A stretch of 64,000 nucleotides of DNA from Clostridia bacterium (GTDB lineage Bacteria > Bacillota > Clostridia > Oscillospirales > QAKW01). This document shows, piece by piece, positions 56,001 to 62,995 of the stretch. A model generated the notes under the pieces. That model was not told the origin of the DNA and did no database searches. It worked only from the letters and a program-made list of their open reading frames with translations. Position 1 is the first letter of the stretch, and every line of letters starts with the position of its first letter. Both the position numbers and the translations under genes were made by a program. The DNA lies in assembly GCA_017937065.1 (NCBI GenBank), contig JAGBEI010000009.1:1-64000 (forward strand), written 5' to 3'.

Positions 56001-56394
56001 AAACCGTGAGGTAAGCACACGGTTTACAGATGTCCCTTCGGGCAAATGGTTTACTCCGGCTGTCAGCTGGGCGGCGGAAAACGGTATTGTAAACGGAGTC
56101 TCGCCGACGGAGTTTATGCCTTCAGAGCCGGTACAGCGGCAGCAGATTTGCGTAATGATTGTAAGATATGCAGAATATGCAGACATAACCCTTACATCTG
56201 ACCTTGAAAAGGCGGAGTTTTACGACGATTCAGATATACAGGACTATGCAAGAGAGGCTGTATACACATGTCAGCGTGCGGGTATTGTAAACGGTATGGA
56301 CGAACATATATTCGCACCGCGCGGCAATGCAACGCGTGCTCAGGTTGCAGCAATCGTAACAAGGTTTCATGAAAATTTTGTATCCGCTGAGTAA
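47029..56394 (+). CDS. Giant SLH-anchored surface protein with beta-helix and SGNH-hydrolase modules
   Basis: The protein has 3,121 residues. A signal peptide covers about 1-29. Five modules begin near residues 160, 681, 1230, 1780 and 2304, each with a ...W...Y.F..GVNAF-type unit. After modules 1, 3 and 4 lie long beta-helix-like stretches. SGNH domains are near 775-985, 1005-1225 and 2385-2570 (GDA781, GDS1016, GDS2392). A linker (about 2758-2920) has PTC...CEKD repeats, and three SLH domains lie near 2936-2985, 2997-3045 and 3062-3113. It would attach to cell-wall polymer and act on external glycans. The start has AAAGGAG. Strong promoter upstream. Confidence 0.93.
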   Translation: MKRLVSWLLCACMIISLLSTTGLSFSFAVSSDETELQNDMPEPIVTGADFESAAQSFYINTGEKTVSAIIKEGTEFSNPTFTVDRENITTSLYYDESCTQPAESVTYEQVSADGMKTYYLLLQGDGIADVKYKVVIISENAQLDFKSTFFDPTGTIKNTAALLLHSGSFAAGQRVTDTFNGMSYVFTVGVNAFSSISEARAANVKQLILTAGDYAGITIDGSVELYGPGYAVNPNVVPDDRTEQWQLSEKFADSAAVAKISGQIVISEAATPESEEGTEIIIKGVSIGSRIMDTYRKASAYKTDITIENCLLSFNSTGFVYRFANGNTDNTDASKPNIDSLTMKNCRYNFVKGDNGQRVFTENSPAHVTLDGLYFDNKFPTLGYPKWKDSVINGSYVVKNCYFGDYLRTPDERGNPKPTIIAPTGHSQYCSAEGRDTHLLFENNIVIDAASDKYNTSDFVFAAIYPDAFTDIIFRDNTFIDKNNYLSTPFVAASNTYAPMNKDYSDRIIFEGNRLIGYTPFITVNDETETLTRGSNNYYAPFTEDYALAQNGTALFGVLEGCDYYLDYAKTTLASQMDMVIDRKLAVVNNATREASLVIGEDEVYYSDIKTSDGLNRYNLYSDAACLQSISALNSEIVGNGTVVYAKTTNANGVSAVYKVYVSVGDVNAAEPVTVGKESIPSPYLFCEETENMPHGTKFTVSWEDTEYVFTAGVNAFASVSQIIAAHGTDSVPNVIMPGGVYNGDVIVTSSVNFYGENGSTVLTSEPDVTSPVKIACVGDAVTEGNGLSENERAEKSYPAQLESILAEKYGDGKYEVRNFGCDGATVNIQSNAESGSYNYWTYIYAVQYYMSLDYNPDVVIVMMGSNDTLGQAYSSPEMYKKQYQSLIDSYTQLPSHPAVVIAGSPAMSSGLRSQLLTETIIPMQKQVAADNGLIYIDTYTKTNEKLTDTSYFTGDLSDDMKCTEKGYGFIADIIAQGIAPMLSSNRSILKNGITVDPSQKTEETRKIKVACIGDSLTYGDKSDKGYPVFLQQMLDGGYEVRNFGECGAVACDMSTYNYSGGGTSWVYQETLRYKYSMEWKPDIVILMLGVNDAGAHLTNFHSVNWDGGAGSSAAAEFEKDYKALVERYQGSGAQVYCVNCPSGKIEADRDATSVKISCVNPIIERVAGQTGCNLIDIYSETKNWEDSIYTDTVHFNSDGYKKTADFIFSKIFSDFSDSYNDKYGEISKNAVILDAESDGALATGTKVKYSWEGSTYTFTWGVNAFRSIDDIIVYANENGIFDIQVLIPENNLKTEDNKYFFITADVTNIKSIEVYGQNRLIDPNDKSASYSDASADWTLSPQWDKYSVSGGTSSVGSVIISSKNLAGRLEFKGITMRDIFYDRSRTAGTAEDPRNLSVVFENSIADFTALSNYAGFLFDCKSPRAANTGSDYGYNDFLTVKNFRVEHYFYKSASNNRIVNTGNMNNMIFDGFYFNEDNNLYPGNNVRFALSQFGYVASTAASAQTGSVIFSGCNFRNAESLRLTINGYTDNAADKGVTEKVVFDNNIVYNCSKAAMGVNFQPSYITSLSICGNIFINTVSAQPVVGSTTASNDVDYVEKIGYTARDNTFVLSDITSTRYLKFGTGTTADSTGTYLAEASDNYTEAIMGVEPNFGKADYYYVDFARNVKNTDFALTSAYFGDKIENVEINGDTVSANGTNGQVVDTLEFACVNPLISADVYADEQCTEKLDKLTLSERDSADIYYIKLSYKDYSGAVFKLKFNLGEAKSFAEAYEDKNGIIKNTAVLYAPGASGKNAGDKLNAVWNDIQYVFVYGENAFATLEEIRDKFGAAPVQIILPAGSYGRLDIYGSWSIFGESFAVNPNGRGDQNLDSSWSEYGETIIDNADVVIDASATPGTEGGTDILISGVRLTGRFVDTNRNESAYATNITLKNIVYDRCFLTGGEREFNLQNANSMSSSDTAVNSDSFNIENMFYIGTNASGDHALFEDTVAPFVTIDGFVCADNTPSFGNFTVSKTARKVEFTLKNSYFYGCKSSAALNDNLISFVGHNSDVSSEQRSTFDTRLNVENNKFINCGNESEYNGQTLRTVIELYPQSFNSINFVSNEFVSTRDFNYLFVTAKSDTFSVNHGDYSDRVTFKDNRVIGIMATFFLNEDTVVDHSDNYFATYTSDYKTAANGDIPSDYKADVYLDYAMTVKRSDMAPVVSNICGFTVDNETFSAYGYASRDFTPMPGEGCELYADKNCTSELKIIDVNVGQATTAYIKVTRGNISKVYTLYVMGVKDLADIEYAKVSPQTVGGIENPAVYYPTLYGAPDGITLYTYYDNICYGFVTGENVVTSTANMALYSNELLVPDDIFEINFSIVAGIKLHSKNANISGVEVRKLKIACIGDSITQGVGAGSTADYPSYLQKYLGSEEYIVQNFGKGSATVQSDERGYMVFAKQQHEESLAFEPDVVICALGTNDSRYNIWTSNSSFIDTYIDIIDTYRALDSKPAIYITTTLQRADDLMNNERVEKNTIYLDEYIAKMVGGRIIDTHDEMRQYTNDTSYFADALHPTAIGYEKMANYIGSCIAANMNSLSQTGITLDGLNITGSVTSDAVEFPLAVCNADIRVGALGRAKILCSEITELIIDNTTLSDGSTVSTELDLGRFIDFGDGFTVENESSLVIGKSGEYKIISADGQTVPLIVNLKPDSSVLKELINKALGYSNDDNLYCAQSFNNLLDAVFLAEQKLENASQSELGSLAAMLQSAIDSLKMHDWDEGNIAVAPTCKSEGVIVYICKNDPTEMSVEIVPADPDAHVWDDGSITKPPSCTEDGEITYICEKDESHTKTDTVGALGHDRDDGEITKRPTCTSEGEITYRCKRDGCDVTEIKIIPADPNAHEWGEYVYNNDATYESDGTETAKCIRCDVTDTRTADGTRLEEPPETEIIDSSKQFSDVKEGRWYKKYIDYAATYKLMNGMTSSRFEPAATLTRAMFVQILANLSGIDTSNREVSTRFTDVPSGKWFTPAVSWAAENGIVNGVSPTEFMPSEPVQRQQICVMIVRYAEYADITLTSDLEKAEFYDDSDIQDYAREAVYTCQRAGIVNGMDEHIFAPRGNATRAQVAAIVTRFHENFVSAE

Positions 56395-56412
56395 TATTTA
56401 ATATATAAACAA

Positions 56413-56450
56413 GCGTAAAAAGGACCGGGCTTTTCCGATCCTTTTTATGC
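56413..56450 (+). terminator. Terminator of the giant gene
   Basis: The GCGTAAAAAGGACCGG / CCGATCCTTTTTATGC stem has one mismatch and one wobble pair, with a T tract inside the descending arm. It begins 18 bases after the stop. Confidence 0.7.
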
Positions 56451-56499
56451 GCGTTGCGGAGGCTATAAATTTTAATTAAAATAACAGAGAGGTCAATAA

Positions 56500-58794
56500 A
56501 TGGAAAAACTGTTTTATTTGCAGCCCGCAAAAAAATTCGACGAGGCTTTGCCGCTCGGAAACGGGCACATCGGCGCCATGCTGTACGGAGGGGTGACGGA
56601 GGACGTATATTCTCTCAATGATGACACGCTGTGGTCAGGCTATCCCAGGGACAGAATTAATCCTATGGCGTCGTCGTATATGGATGAGGTGAAAAAGCTT
56701 GTATTTGAAGATAAGCTCATGCAGGCGCAAAACCTTGCCGAGCAGCACATGTACGGCAGCTGGGGGCAGAGCTACATGCCTGCGGGAAGGCTTACCGTTT
56801 CAACAGGGCACGGCGAATTTTCCGATTATAAAAGAACACTGTCACTTGATGAGGCAGTGCATACGGTGGAATACAGCACGCGGGAGCTTTTTTATAAAAG
56901 AGAGGCGTTTATAAGCTTCCCCGATGACGTAATGTGTATACGTTACAGCAGTGACAGTGCGGATTTATCGCTGCAAATAGGTCTTGACAGCAAATTAAAA
57001 TTTGATACCTTCTGTGAAAACGATATGCTGTTTTTGGAGGGTGAGGCGCCCGGAGACGGCGTGCCGAGTTATATAAAATCAAAGGAAAAAGCGCGTTACA
57101 GCGATATCCCGGCTCTGCGCGCAATGACGTATACGATTGCTGCAGAGGTTAGGGTGCAGGGCGGCAAAACAGTCTGCCGTGACAATAAAATTTTTGTCAG
57201 CAACGCCCGTGCTGTCGAAATTTATGTTACAGTCCGTACAAGCTTTTCGGGATATAACAGGCATCCGTATCTGGAGGGGATTAATCATAGGGAAAAATGC
57301 CTTGACGTAATGAAAAATATCCGCGGCATGTCGTTTGACGAAATTAAAAGGCGGCATACCGACGATTACGGTAAATTGTATAATCGGCTTGAGCTGAATT
57401 TGGGCGACGGATTTGACAATGTGCCGAGTGACCGAAGATTAAACGGTTTCAGTCAGAACAAAAACGATTTATCGCTTTATAAATTAATGTACCAGTACGG
57501 ACGCTATCTTCTGATAAGCTGTTCGCGTCCCGGAACGCAGCCGGCGAATTTGCAGGGGATATGGAATGAAGAGCCGGCAGCCGCGTGGAGCTGTAACTAT
57601 ACAACGAATATAAATGTGCAGATGAATTACTGGGGCGCTCTCGGTGCTAATTTGGCTGAATGCTGTCAGCCGCTTCATCAAATGATTTATGAGCTGAAGG
57701 AAAGCGGAACGCAGACGGCAAGGGAGCATTACTCGGCAAGCGGCTTTTGCGCTCATCACAACGTTGACCTGTGGCGTATTTCAACGCCTATGGGAGCTTG
57801 GGGACGCAATACGACCAAATATGCTTATTTCCCACTTGCGGGCGCGTGGCTTACGCGCCATCTGTTTGAATATTATTCATATACTCTTGATAAGGAGTTT
57901 TTGGGCGGCAGCGCTTATGATGCAATCAAGGCGTCTGCACAGTTCTGCGACGACATGCTTGTTGAGGATGAAAGCGGAAAGCTGATATTCAGTCCTGCAA
58001 CATCGTCTGAAAACATGTTTGTCCATAACGGTGAAAAATGTTCACTGAGCAAATCCTCTGCGATGTTTCAGTCTATTGTCAGAGACGCCTTTGAAATCTT
58101 TATAAAATGCTCCGAAATTCTTGAAAGGGACACCGAATATGCGGATTACATTTCAAAACGTCTTGAACGGACGGCGTGGCTTGAATTAGGCTCTAAGGGG
58201 CAGATTTTGGAGTGGGACAGAGAGTATGAGGAGGCTGACCCTCATCACCGGCATTTGTCTTTCCTCTATGCGCTGTATCCCGCGAAAATGATACACACAA
58301 AACAGCTGGCGCAGGCATGCAGACGCTCTCTTGAGCTGCGCGGCGATGCGGGCACGGGCTGGAGCTGCGCCTGGAAAATATGTATGTGGGCGATGCTCGG
58401 TGACGGTAACCGCGCGCTGTCCCTGCTGAACCGTCTTATGAGCCCGGTAGATGAAAGACCGGAAAATTACAATTACAGAGGGGGTACCTATCCCAACTTA
58501 TTGAATGCATGTCCTCCGCTTCAGATTGACGGCAGTCTGGGGCTTGTGGCGGGTATAAACGAGATGCTTGCCCGGTGTGATAATGACAGGCTCGTTTTGC
58601 TGCCCGCTTTGCCCGATATGTGGAGCACGGGATCTGTCAGGGGGCTTAAAGTCAGCGGAGGGTATACCGTCGATATGACATGGAAAGACGGAAATCTTAC
58701 AGCAGTTCATATTGATTCGGTCACAGGAAAAATGCCCGAAATTATTTATGAAGGAAGAAACTTAGACTATGACAAATTTATCGGACAGCAGTGA
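56500..58794 (+). CDS. GH95 alpha-L-fucosidase (intracellular)
   Basis: The 764-residue protein lacks a signal peptide, so it is cytoplasmic. It has the GH95 order: a beta-sandwich N-domain (KKFDEALPLGNGHIGAM, NDDTLWSGYPRD), then the (alpha/alpha)6 barrel with NYTTNINVQMNYWG near 375, a probable catalytic acid Glu504 in SPATSSENMF, and Asp677 in PPLQIDG. GH95 hydrolyses alpha-1,2-linked fucose (also galactoside variants exist). The overlap of 26 bases with the GH36 gene implies an operon. Confidence 0.9.
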   Translation: MEKLFYLQPAKKFDEALPLGNGHIGAMLYGGVTEDVYSLNDDTLWSGYPRDRINPMASSYMDEVKKLVFEDKLMQAQNLAEQHMYGSWGQSYMPAGRLTVSTGHGEFSDYKRTLSLDEAVHTVEYSTRELFYKREAFISFPDDVMCIRYSSDSADLSLQIGLDSKLKFDTFCENDMLFLEGEAPGDGVPSYIKSKEKARYSDIPALRAMTYTIAAEVRVQGGKTVCRDNKIFVSNARAVEIYVTVRTSFSGYNRHPYLEGINHREKCLDVMKNIRGMSFDEIKRRHTDDYGKLYNRLELNLGDGFDNVPSDRRLNGFSQNKNDLSLYKLMYQYGRYLLISCSRPGTQPANLQGIWNEEPAAAWSCNYTTNINVQMNYWGALGANLAECCQPLHQMIYELKESGTQTAREHYSASGFCAHHNVDLWRISTPMGAWGRNTTKYAYFPLAGAWLTRHLFEYYSYTLDKEFLGGSAYDAIKASAQFCDDMLVEDESGKLIFSPATSSENMFVHNGEKCSLSKSSAMFQSIVRDAFEIFIKCSEILERDTEYADYISKRLERTAWLELGSKGQILEWDREYEEADPHHRHLSFLYALYPAKMIHTKQLAQACRRSLELRGDAGTGWSCAWKICMWAMLGDGNRALSLLNRLMSPVDERPENYNYRGGTYPNLLNACPPLQIDGSLGLVAGINEMLARCDNDRLVLLPALPDMWSTGSVRGLKVSGGYTVDMTWKDGNLTAVHIDSVTGKMPEIIYEGRNLDYDKFIGQQ

Positions 58795-60502
58795 TAATAT
58801 TTATCGAATATGCAAAGGCAAAGCGGACGCGGACACGGAGCTGTTTCTTGAAAACCTCACTGACAGTACAATAATGCCGGGCGAGGTCTGCGTTGCGTCT
58901 TTTACCAATACATATAACGGCGGCAGCAAAATATACGGAGAGGGCTTTACAATGCTCAGTCAGTATGCGGGGACATTGGACGAACCGAGGTGTATGACAA
59001 AATACGATGATTTCCGTCATTATAAATTAAATAAAAATGACGGATATAACGCGGTTTACAATCTGTTGGTTGTTGAAAACAATGATAATGCCGATATCTA
59101 TGCCTTTTCATCGTGCAGGCGTTTTTCCGGGAGGATTGAGTGGAACAGCGATGAGATAAAGATGATACTCAATCTGGAAAATATATGTGTAAAGCCTCAT
59201 GAGCGCGTGCGTCTTGAAAATATTCTTGTTTTGAATGATGTTGACGGCAGTGCAGGCATGAATTTGCTGTCGGACTGTCTTGTGAAAAACCATAGCGTAC
59301 CGCAGCCGTCGTCTGATATCACGGGGTGGTGCTCATGGCTGTGCTTCGGTCCCGATGTTACGGCAGATGATATAGACGCCAACATTCTTGCCATAAACCG
59401 ACATATACCGGAGCTTAAATATATCCAGATTGACGACGGTTTTCAGGCGCATATGGGCGATTGGCTTACGGTCTCAGAGGCTTTCGGGAGCATGGAGGAC
59501 ACACTTGAGAGCATCAGAAAACGGGGAGCGGAGCCTGCAATTTGGGCAGCACCCTTTATAGCTGACAGGGACTCTGCGCTTTTGGCAGAGCATCCCGAAT
59601 ATTTCGTGCGTGACAGCGACGGCAGACCTCTTGCCTCTGATAAGTTTACCTTCGGCGGCTGGAGGTGCGCGCCGTGGTATATTCTTGACGGCTCAAACCC
59701 CAGGGCTTGCGCATATCTTGAATATGTATTCCGTACAATGCGTGAAAAATGGGGGATAAAGTACTTTAAGCTCGACGCCAACTGCTGGGGTGCGTTTTCT
59801 GCCGGGGTAAGATACAATAAAAGCTGTACATCGGTTGAGTCCTACCGTCTCGGAATGGAGGCGATAAGGCGCGGGGCGGGAGATGATGCGGTTATTCTCG
59901 GATGCAACGCGCCGATGTGGCAGTCGGTGGGCGTTGTAAATTCAATGCGTGTGTCGGGCGATATGTGCCGGCAGTGGAAAGCTGTCAGAATGCTCGGACA
60001 GGAGATTTGCGCCAGGACATGGACGAATAGGCTTTGGTGCGTAGACCCGGATGTTATAACCCTCAAAAATCAGACGATTGCCCAGCTGATGCCTGACGGA
60101 ACAAAATCCGAATGTCTAAAGGACGGACTGACGGAAAATGAAATTGAGTATCATAAATGTGCCGTTTTCGCCGCAGGCGGATTTATTCTTGCGGGTGATG
60201 ACCTCAGCAGATATGATAAAGCGGATTTTGATACGCTCAAAATTTTTCTTGACGAAAAGCATACGCCGGCGGTATTCAGCCCTCTTGATTTTTCCGTGGG
60301 CTACATGAACGGTGACGGATGCAGCTATGCGGTGGCGCTGAATCCGAACGACAGTCAGCGCACCGAAATTGTCAGATGCGCACGGAAGGCTTGCGCGTAT
60401 GATGTGTTTGCAAAACACAGTATGGGAGAGTGCAGTGACAGCATTGAAATTACAATACAGCCGCACAGCGCAAGACTTATAAAATTTATTTCAGGGGAAT
60501 AA
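58769..60502 (+). CDS. GH36-type alpha-galactosidase (intracellular)
   Basis: The 577-residue protein lacks a signal peptide. The TIM barrel shows GWCSWLCFG near 190, YIQIDDGFQ near 216, the nucleophile Asp336 in YFKLDANCWG and the acid/base Asp398 in MRVSGDMC. These are GH36 (clan GH-D) positions. It is shorter than many GH36 enzymes and has a reduced N-domain. It would release alpha-linked galactose from the same imported glycan as GH95. It starts inside the preceding gene (26-base overlap; ribosome site GGAAG). Confidence 0.85.
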   Translation: MTNLSDSSDNIYRICKGKADADTELFLENLTDSTIMPGEVCVASFTNTYNGGSKIYGEGFTMLSQYAGTLDEPRCMTKYDDFRHYKLNKNDGYNAVYNLLVVENNDNADIYAFSSCRRFSGRIEWNSDEIKMILNLENICVKPHERVRLENILVLNDVDGSAGMNLLSDCLVKNHSVPQPSSDITGWCSWLCFGPDVTADDIDANILAINRHIPELKYIQIDDGFQAHMGDWLTVSEAFGSMEDTLESIRKRGAEPAIWAAPFIADRDSALLAEHPEYFVRDSDGRPLASDKFTFGGWRCAPWYILDGSNPRACAYLEYVFRTMREKWGIKYFKLDANCWGAFSAGVRYNKSCTSVESYRLGMEAIRRGAGDDAVILGCNAPMWQSVGVVNSMRVSGDMCRQWKAVRMLGQEICARTWTNRLWCVDPDVITLKNQTIAQLMPDGTKSECLKDGLTENEIEYHKCAVFAAGGFILAGDDLSRYDKADFDTLKIFLDEKHTPAVFSPLDFSVGYMNGDGCSYAVALNPNDSQRTEIVRCARKACAYDVFAKHSMGECSDSIEITIQPHSARLIKFISGE

Positions 60503-60505
60503 GCT

Positions 60506-61105
60506 ATGATAAGAAATATTGTATTTGATATGGGAAATGTACTGGTGCGGTACAATACGGATTTTTATCTGCGCGGCTATTCCGAAGATGAAAAAACACT
60601 TCTGAACAGGCAGATATACCTGTCGGTTGACTGGCTGCGGCTGGACCGCGGAGAGCTTACAGAGGCGGAGCTTATATCAAAGATTAAAAAAAGCCTTCCC
60701 GATGCTCTTTGCGGTGATGCTCAAAGACTGGTTAAATGGTATGAGCAGTCCGAGCCGATTGACGGAATGGAAAAGCTCATAAGGGATTTACATGAATACG
60801 GATATAAGATATATCTTTTGTCCAATACCAGCCTTGAGTTTCACAGTTTTCGTGAAAAAATTCCGGCTCTGAAATATTTTGACGGCGAGTTTATTTCAGC
60901 AGACTGCGGATTGCTCAAGCCCGATGAGAGGATATATCGTATGTTTTGTGAACATTTTTCTCTCACTCCGAATGAATGTGTGTTTATTGACGATTCACCT
61001 GCAAATATTGAAAGTGCGGCGCGGGTCGGTTTAAACGGAATTGTATTTTATTCAGATGTCGCGCTGCTGCGGGAGCAATTAATTGAAAAGTGTATTTTGC
61101 CGTAA
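60506..61105 (+). CDS. HAD-superfamily hydrolase (subfamily IA)
   Basis: The 199-residue protein has HAD motifs in order: FDMGNVLV (residues 7-14, first Asp nucleophile), SNTS near 109, LKPDERIYR (Lys) near 135, and FIDDSPANI near 157. The GNVL variant is usual in the YihX-like sugar phosphatase group. It starts 3 bases after the GH36 stop, so it probably acts on a phosphorylated sugar from the pathway; the substrate is not known. Confidence 0.85.
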   Translation: MIRNIVFDMGNVLVRYNTDFYLRGYSEDEKTLLNRQIYLSVDWLRLDRGELTEAELISKIKKSLPDALCGDAQRLVKWYEQSEPIDGMEKLIRDLHEYGYKIYLLSNTSLEFHSFREKIPALKYFDGEFISADCGLLKPDERIYRMFCEHFSLTPNECVFIDDSPANIESAARVGLNGIVFYSDVALLREQLIEKCILP

Positions 61106-61152
61106 CAAAAAGCACAACACGGATGCATAAAACATCTGTGTTGTGCTTTTGT
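61105..61152 (+). terminator. Terminator of the GH95-GH36-HAD operon
   Basis: An about 20-bp stem, with few mismatches (ACAAAAAGCACAACACGGATG / CATCTGTGTTGTGCTTTTGT), has an 7-base loop and lies 0-2 bases after the HAD stop. Confidence 0.85.
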
Positions 61153-61168
61153 TTAACGGATAAAAGGC

Positions 61169-61572
61169 TTACAGTGATATCCTTGCGGCAAAACCGCCGA
61201 AGAGACAAATCATAGCAATATTTATCCTTTTCGATTTTACCGCTGAAATGCCGCAATTTTTCAGATATTTTAAAATGTTTTTAAAGGCTTTTTTCCCCAA
61301 ACCTTTATTTTGAAACCTGTAATCAATCATATATCGGCATATTGTCGCTGTCTGCGGCTCTGAATCAGTACGCTTATACATAAAAACCCGATTAATCTTT
61401 TATCATTATAAATAGCCTTCGGATACATTTCGGGAAAATACTTTGCCTCTGCAATGGAGATTGCATTGCAGCAAAAATACTTCTCCATAATTGTGCCGAT
61501 TCCGTTTTTGTTTGTGGTTAATTCACATACTTCAAAAATATTTTGCGTGTCGATTCCTTTTATGTAAATCAT
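61169..61572 (-). pseudogene. GNAT-family acetyltransferase, frameshifted
   Basis: Reading from ATG 61572, the first frame encodes MIYIKGIDTQ...AISIAEAKYFPEMYPKAIYNDKRLIGFL, then drifts out of the family. A second frame (before 61381) continues with MYKRTDSEPQ...CRYMIDYRFQNKGLGKKAFKNIL, the acetyl-CoA loop. The switch lies at a T run (minus strand; + strand A run 61382-61386), consistent with loss of one base. The C-terminus is also shorter than usual. It is related to spermidine/amine-type GNAT proteins. Confidence 0.8.
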
Positions 61573-61656
61573 TTTTAATTTCTGTTTTTTCCAGTGCTGT
61601 TTGGTGCGGGTGTCGTGCTGCGGCATTAAGAGTGTAAAAAACGTGTATAGAAATAT

Positions 61657-61684
61657 AAAATCCTTAGCAATAGCTAAGGATTTT
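61657..61684 (-). terminator. Terminator of the tRNA operon
   Basis: Perfect 12-bp stem AAAATCCTTAGC / GCTAAGGATTTT with an AATA loop, 8 bases past tRNA-Pro. Confidence 0.85.
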
Positions 61685-61691
61685 AATAATT

Positions 61692-61767
61692 TGGTCGGAG
61701 TGACAAGACTTGAACTTGCGGCCCCTAGACCCCCAGTCTAGTGCGCTACCAACTGCGCCACACCCCG
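61692..61767 (-). tRNA. tRNA-Pro (GGG)
   Basis: Cloverleaf with acceptor CGGGGTG/CACTCCG, anticodon stem CTAGA/TCTAG, anticodon GGG, T loop TTCAAGTC and encoded CCA. It reads CCC/CCU proline codons. Confidence 0.92.
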
Positions 61768-61828
61768 AAATGTGTTTAATATATTATACATACATTGACC
61801 TTGCAAGTCAATATACAATGAAAAATAA

Positions 61829-61905
61829 TGGTGAAGACGAGTGGACTTGAACCACCGACCCCCTGCATGTCAAGCAGGTACTCTAACCAGCTGAGCTACG
61901 CCTTC
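61829..61905 (-). tRNA. tRNA-Val (GAC)
   Basis: Acceptor GAAGGCG/CGTCTTC, anticodon stem CCTGC/GCAGG, loop TTGACAT with anticodon GAC, and encoded CCA. Confidence 0.92.
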
Positions 61906-61940
61906 ATAGAAAGCACCGTTATCCGCCGTTTCATAAAATT

Positions 61941-62015
61941 TGGCTGGGATGGCTGGATTCGGACCAGCGAATGACGGAGTCAAAGTCCGTTGCCTTACCG
62001 CTTGGCTACACCCCA
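61941..62015 (-). tRNA. tRNA-Gln (TTG)
   Basis: Acceptor TGGGGTG/CATCCCA, discriminator G, anticodon loop CTTTGAC with TTG, encoded CCA. Confidence 0.92.
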
Positions 62016-62070
62016 ATATTCACTGACAAACGGTACGGCATACGACCGCTCCGAAATTTAATAAAAAAAG

Positions 62071-62148
62071 TGGGGTGGATGATGGGACTCAAACCCACGA
62101 CCTCCAGAGCCACAATCTGGCGCTCTAATCAACTGAACTACATCCACC
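62071..62148 (-). tRNA. tRNA-His (GTG)
   Basis: Acceptor GTGGATG/CATCCAC with the extra 5' G (-1) opposite C73, anticodon loop TTGTGGC with GTG, encoded CCA. Confidence 0.92.
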
Positions 62149-62177
62149 ATATGAGAGATTTTGCCGTAAATTCAAAG

Positions 62178-62254
<77 letters not shown>

Positions 62255-62260
62255 AAAAAA

Positions 62261-62334
62261 TGGAGCGGGTGATGGGAATCGAACCCACGTTATCAGCTTG
62301 GAAGGCTGGAGTTCTACCATTGAACCACACCCGC
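62261..62334 (-). tRNA. tRNA-Gly (TCC)
   Basis: Acceptor GCGGGTG/CACCCGC, anticodon loop CTTCCAA with TCC, encoded CCA; the first gene of the operon by transcription order. Confidence 0.92.
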
Positions 62335-62355
62335 ATATTCATTTGCCGCCTAAAT

Positions 62356-62384
62356 ATGTTAGCATAAGTTTTATTTGTTGTCAA
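62356..62384 (-). promoter_or_regulatory. Promoter of the six-tRNA operon
   Basis: Minus strand TTGACA (-35, perfect) and TAACAT (-10) with 17 bases between, overlapping the 3' end of the DNA glycosylase gene. Confidence 0.8.
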
Positions 62385-62880
62385 GCCCTTTATCAAAAAT
62401 AAAATCTTTGACAATGCTCCATTCTTTTGTCAGCCGCTCTAAGGACCAACCCGCGTTTGCGGGACTGGTGGAGGGCAGGGGGTGTGCTTCTATTCCCGTG
62501 ACATTCTGGCAATATTTTTTGTACAGCCGGCTTGACTTTCCGCCGTTTGTAAAGATTGCTTTAATGTCGGCGGCGTTCAGTATAACGCTCAGGTCGTTTA
62601 CTTCAACGTTTTTTATACTGCTGTCGCTGGAGTTTTCAATATCGCAGCTTTTTATTACATCCCACAGCGCAATGCGGTTGTCGTGTAAAAGCCTGCGTTT
62701 TTGTTCTGTTGTTATCGGTGTTTGCTGTCCGAGTACGGCAGCAATGACTTTCCAGAATCTGTTTTGCGGGTGGTGATAGAAAAAATTACCCTCTCTTGAT
62801 TTTACAGAGGGAAAGCTGCCGAGAATTAAAACAACCGAATTTTTATCATATAGCGGTGCTATTGTATGAATTTCTCTCAC
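62371..62880 (-). CDS. DNA-deoxyinosine/uracil-type glycosylase
   Basis: The 169-residue protein belongs to the uracil-DNA glycosylase fold. The N-terminal VLILGSFPSVKSREGNFFYHHPQNRFW is characteristic of hypoxanthine-DNA (deoxyinosine) glycosylases; the catalytic loop resides in GSFPS and the closing motif is PLPSTSPANA near 140. It repairs deaminated purines by cleaving the base. Its 3' end contains the promoter of the tRNA operon. Length is normal. Confidence 0.87.
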   Translation of the reverse strand: MREIHTIAPLYDKNSVVLILGSFPSVKSREGNFFYHHPQNRFWKVIAAVLGQQTPITTEQKRRLLHDNRIALWDVIKSCDIENSSDSSIKNVEVNDLSVILNAADIKAIFTNGGKSSRLYKKYCQNVTGIEAHPLPSTSPANAGWSLERLTKEWSIVKDFIFDKGLDNK

Positions 62881-62995
62881 TGTCAGCCTCCTGCATTAAA
62901 TATTACTGTTATTTTATCAGAAAATGTAAAAAAATCAAGTCTGCCTTGACATGGGTCATTGTATAAAATATACTGTTATGGTAAGAAGGTGTATT

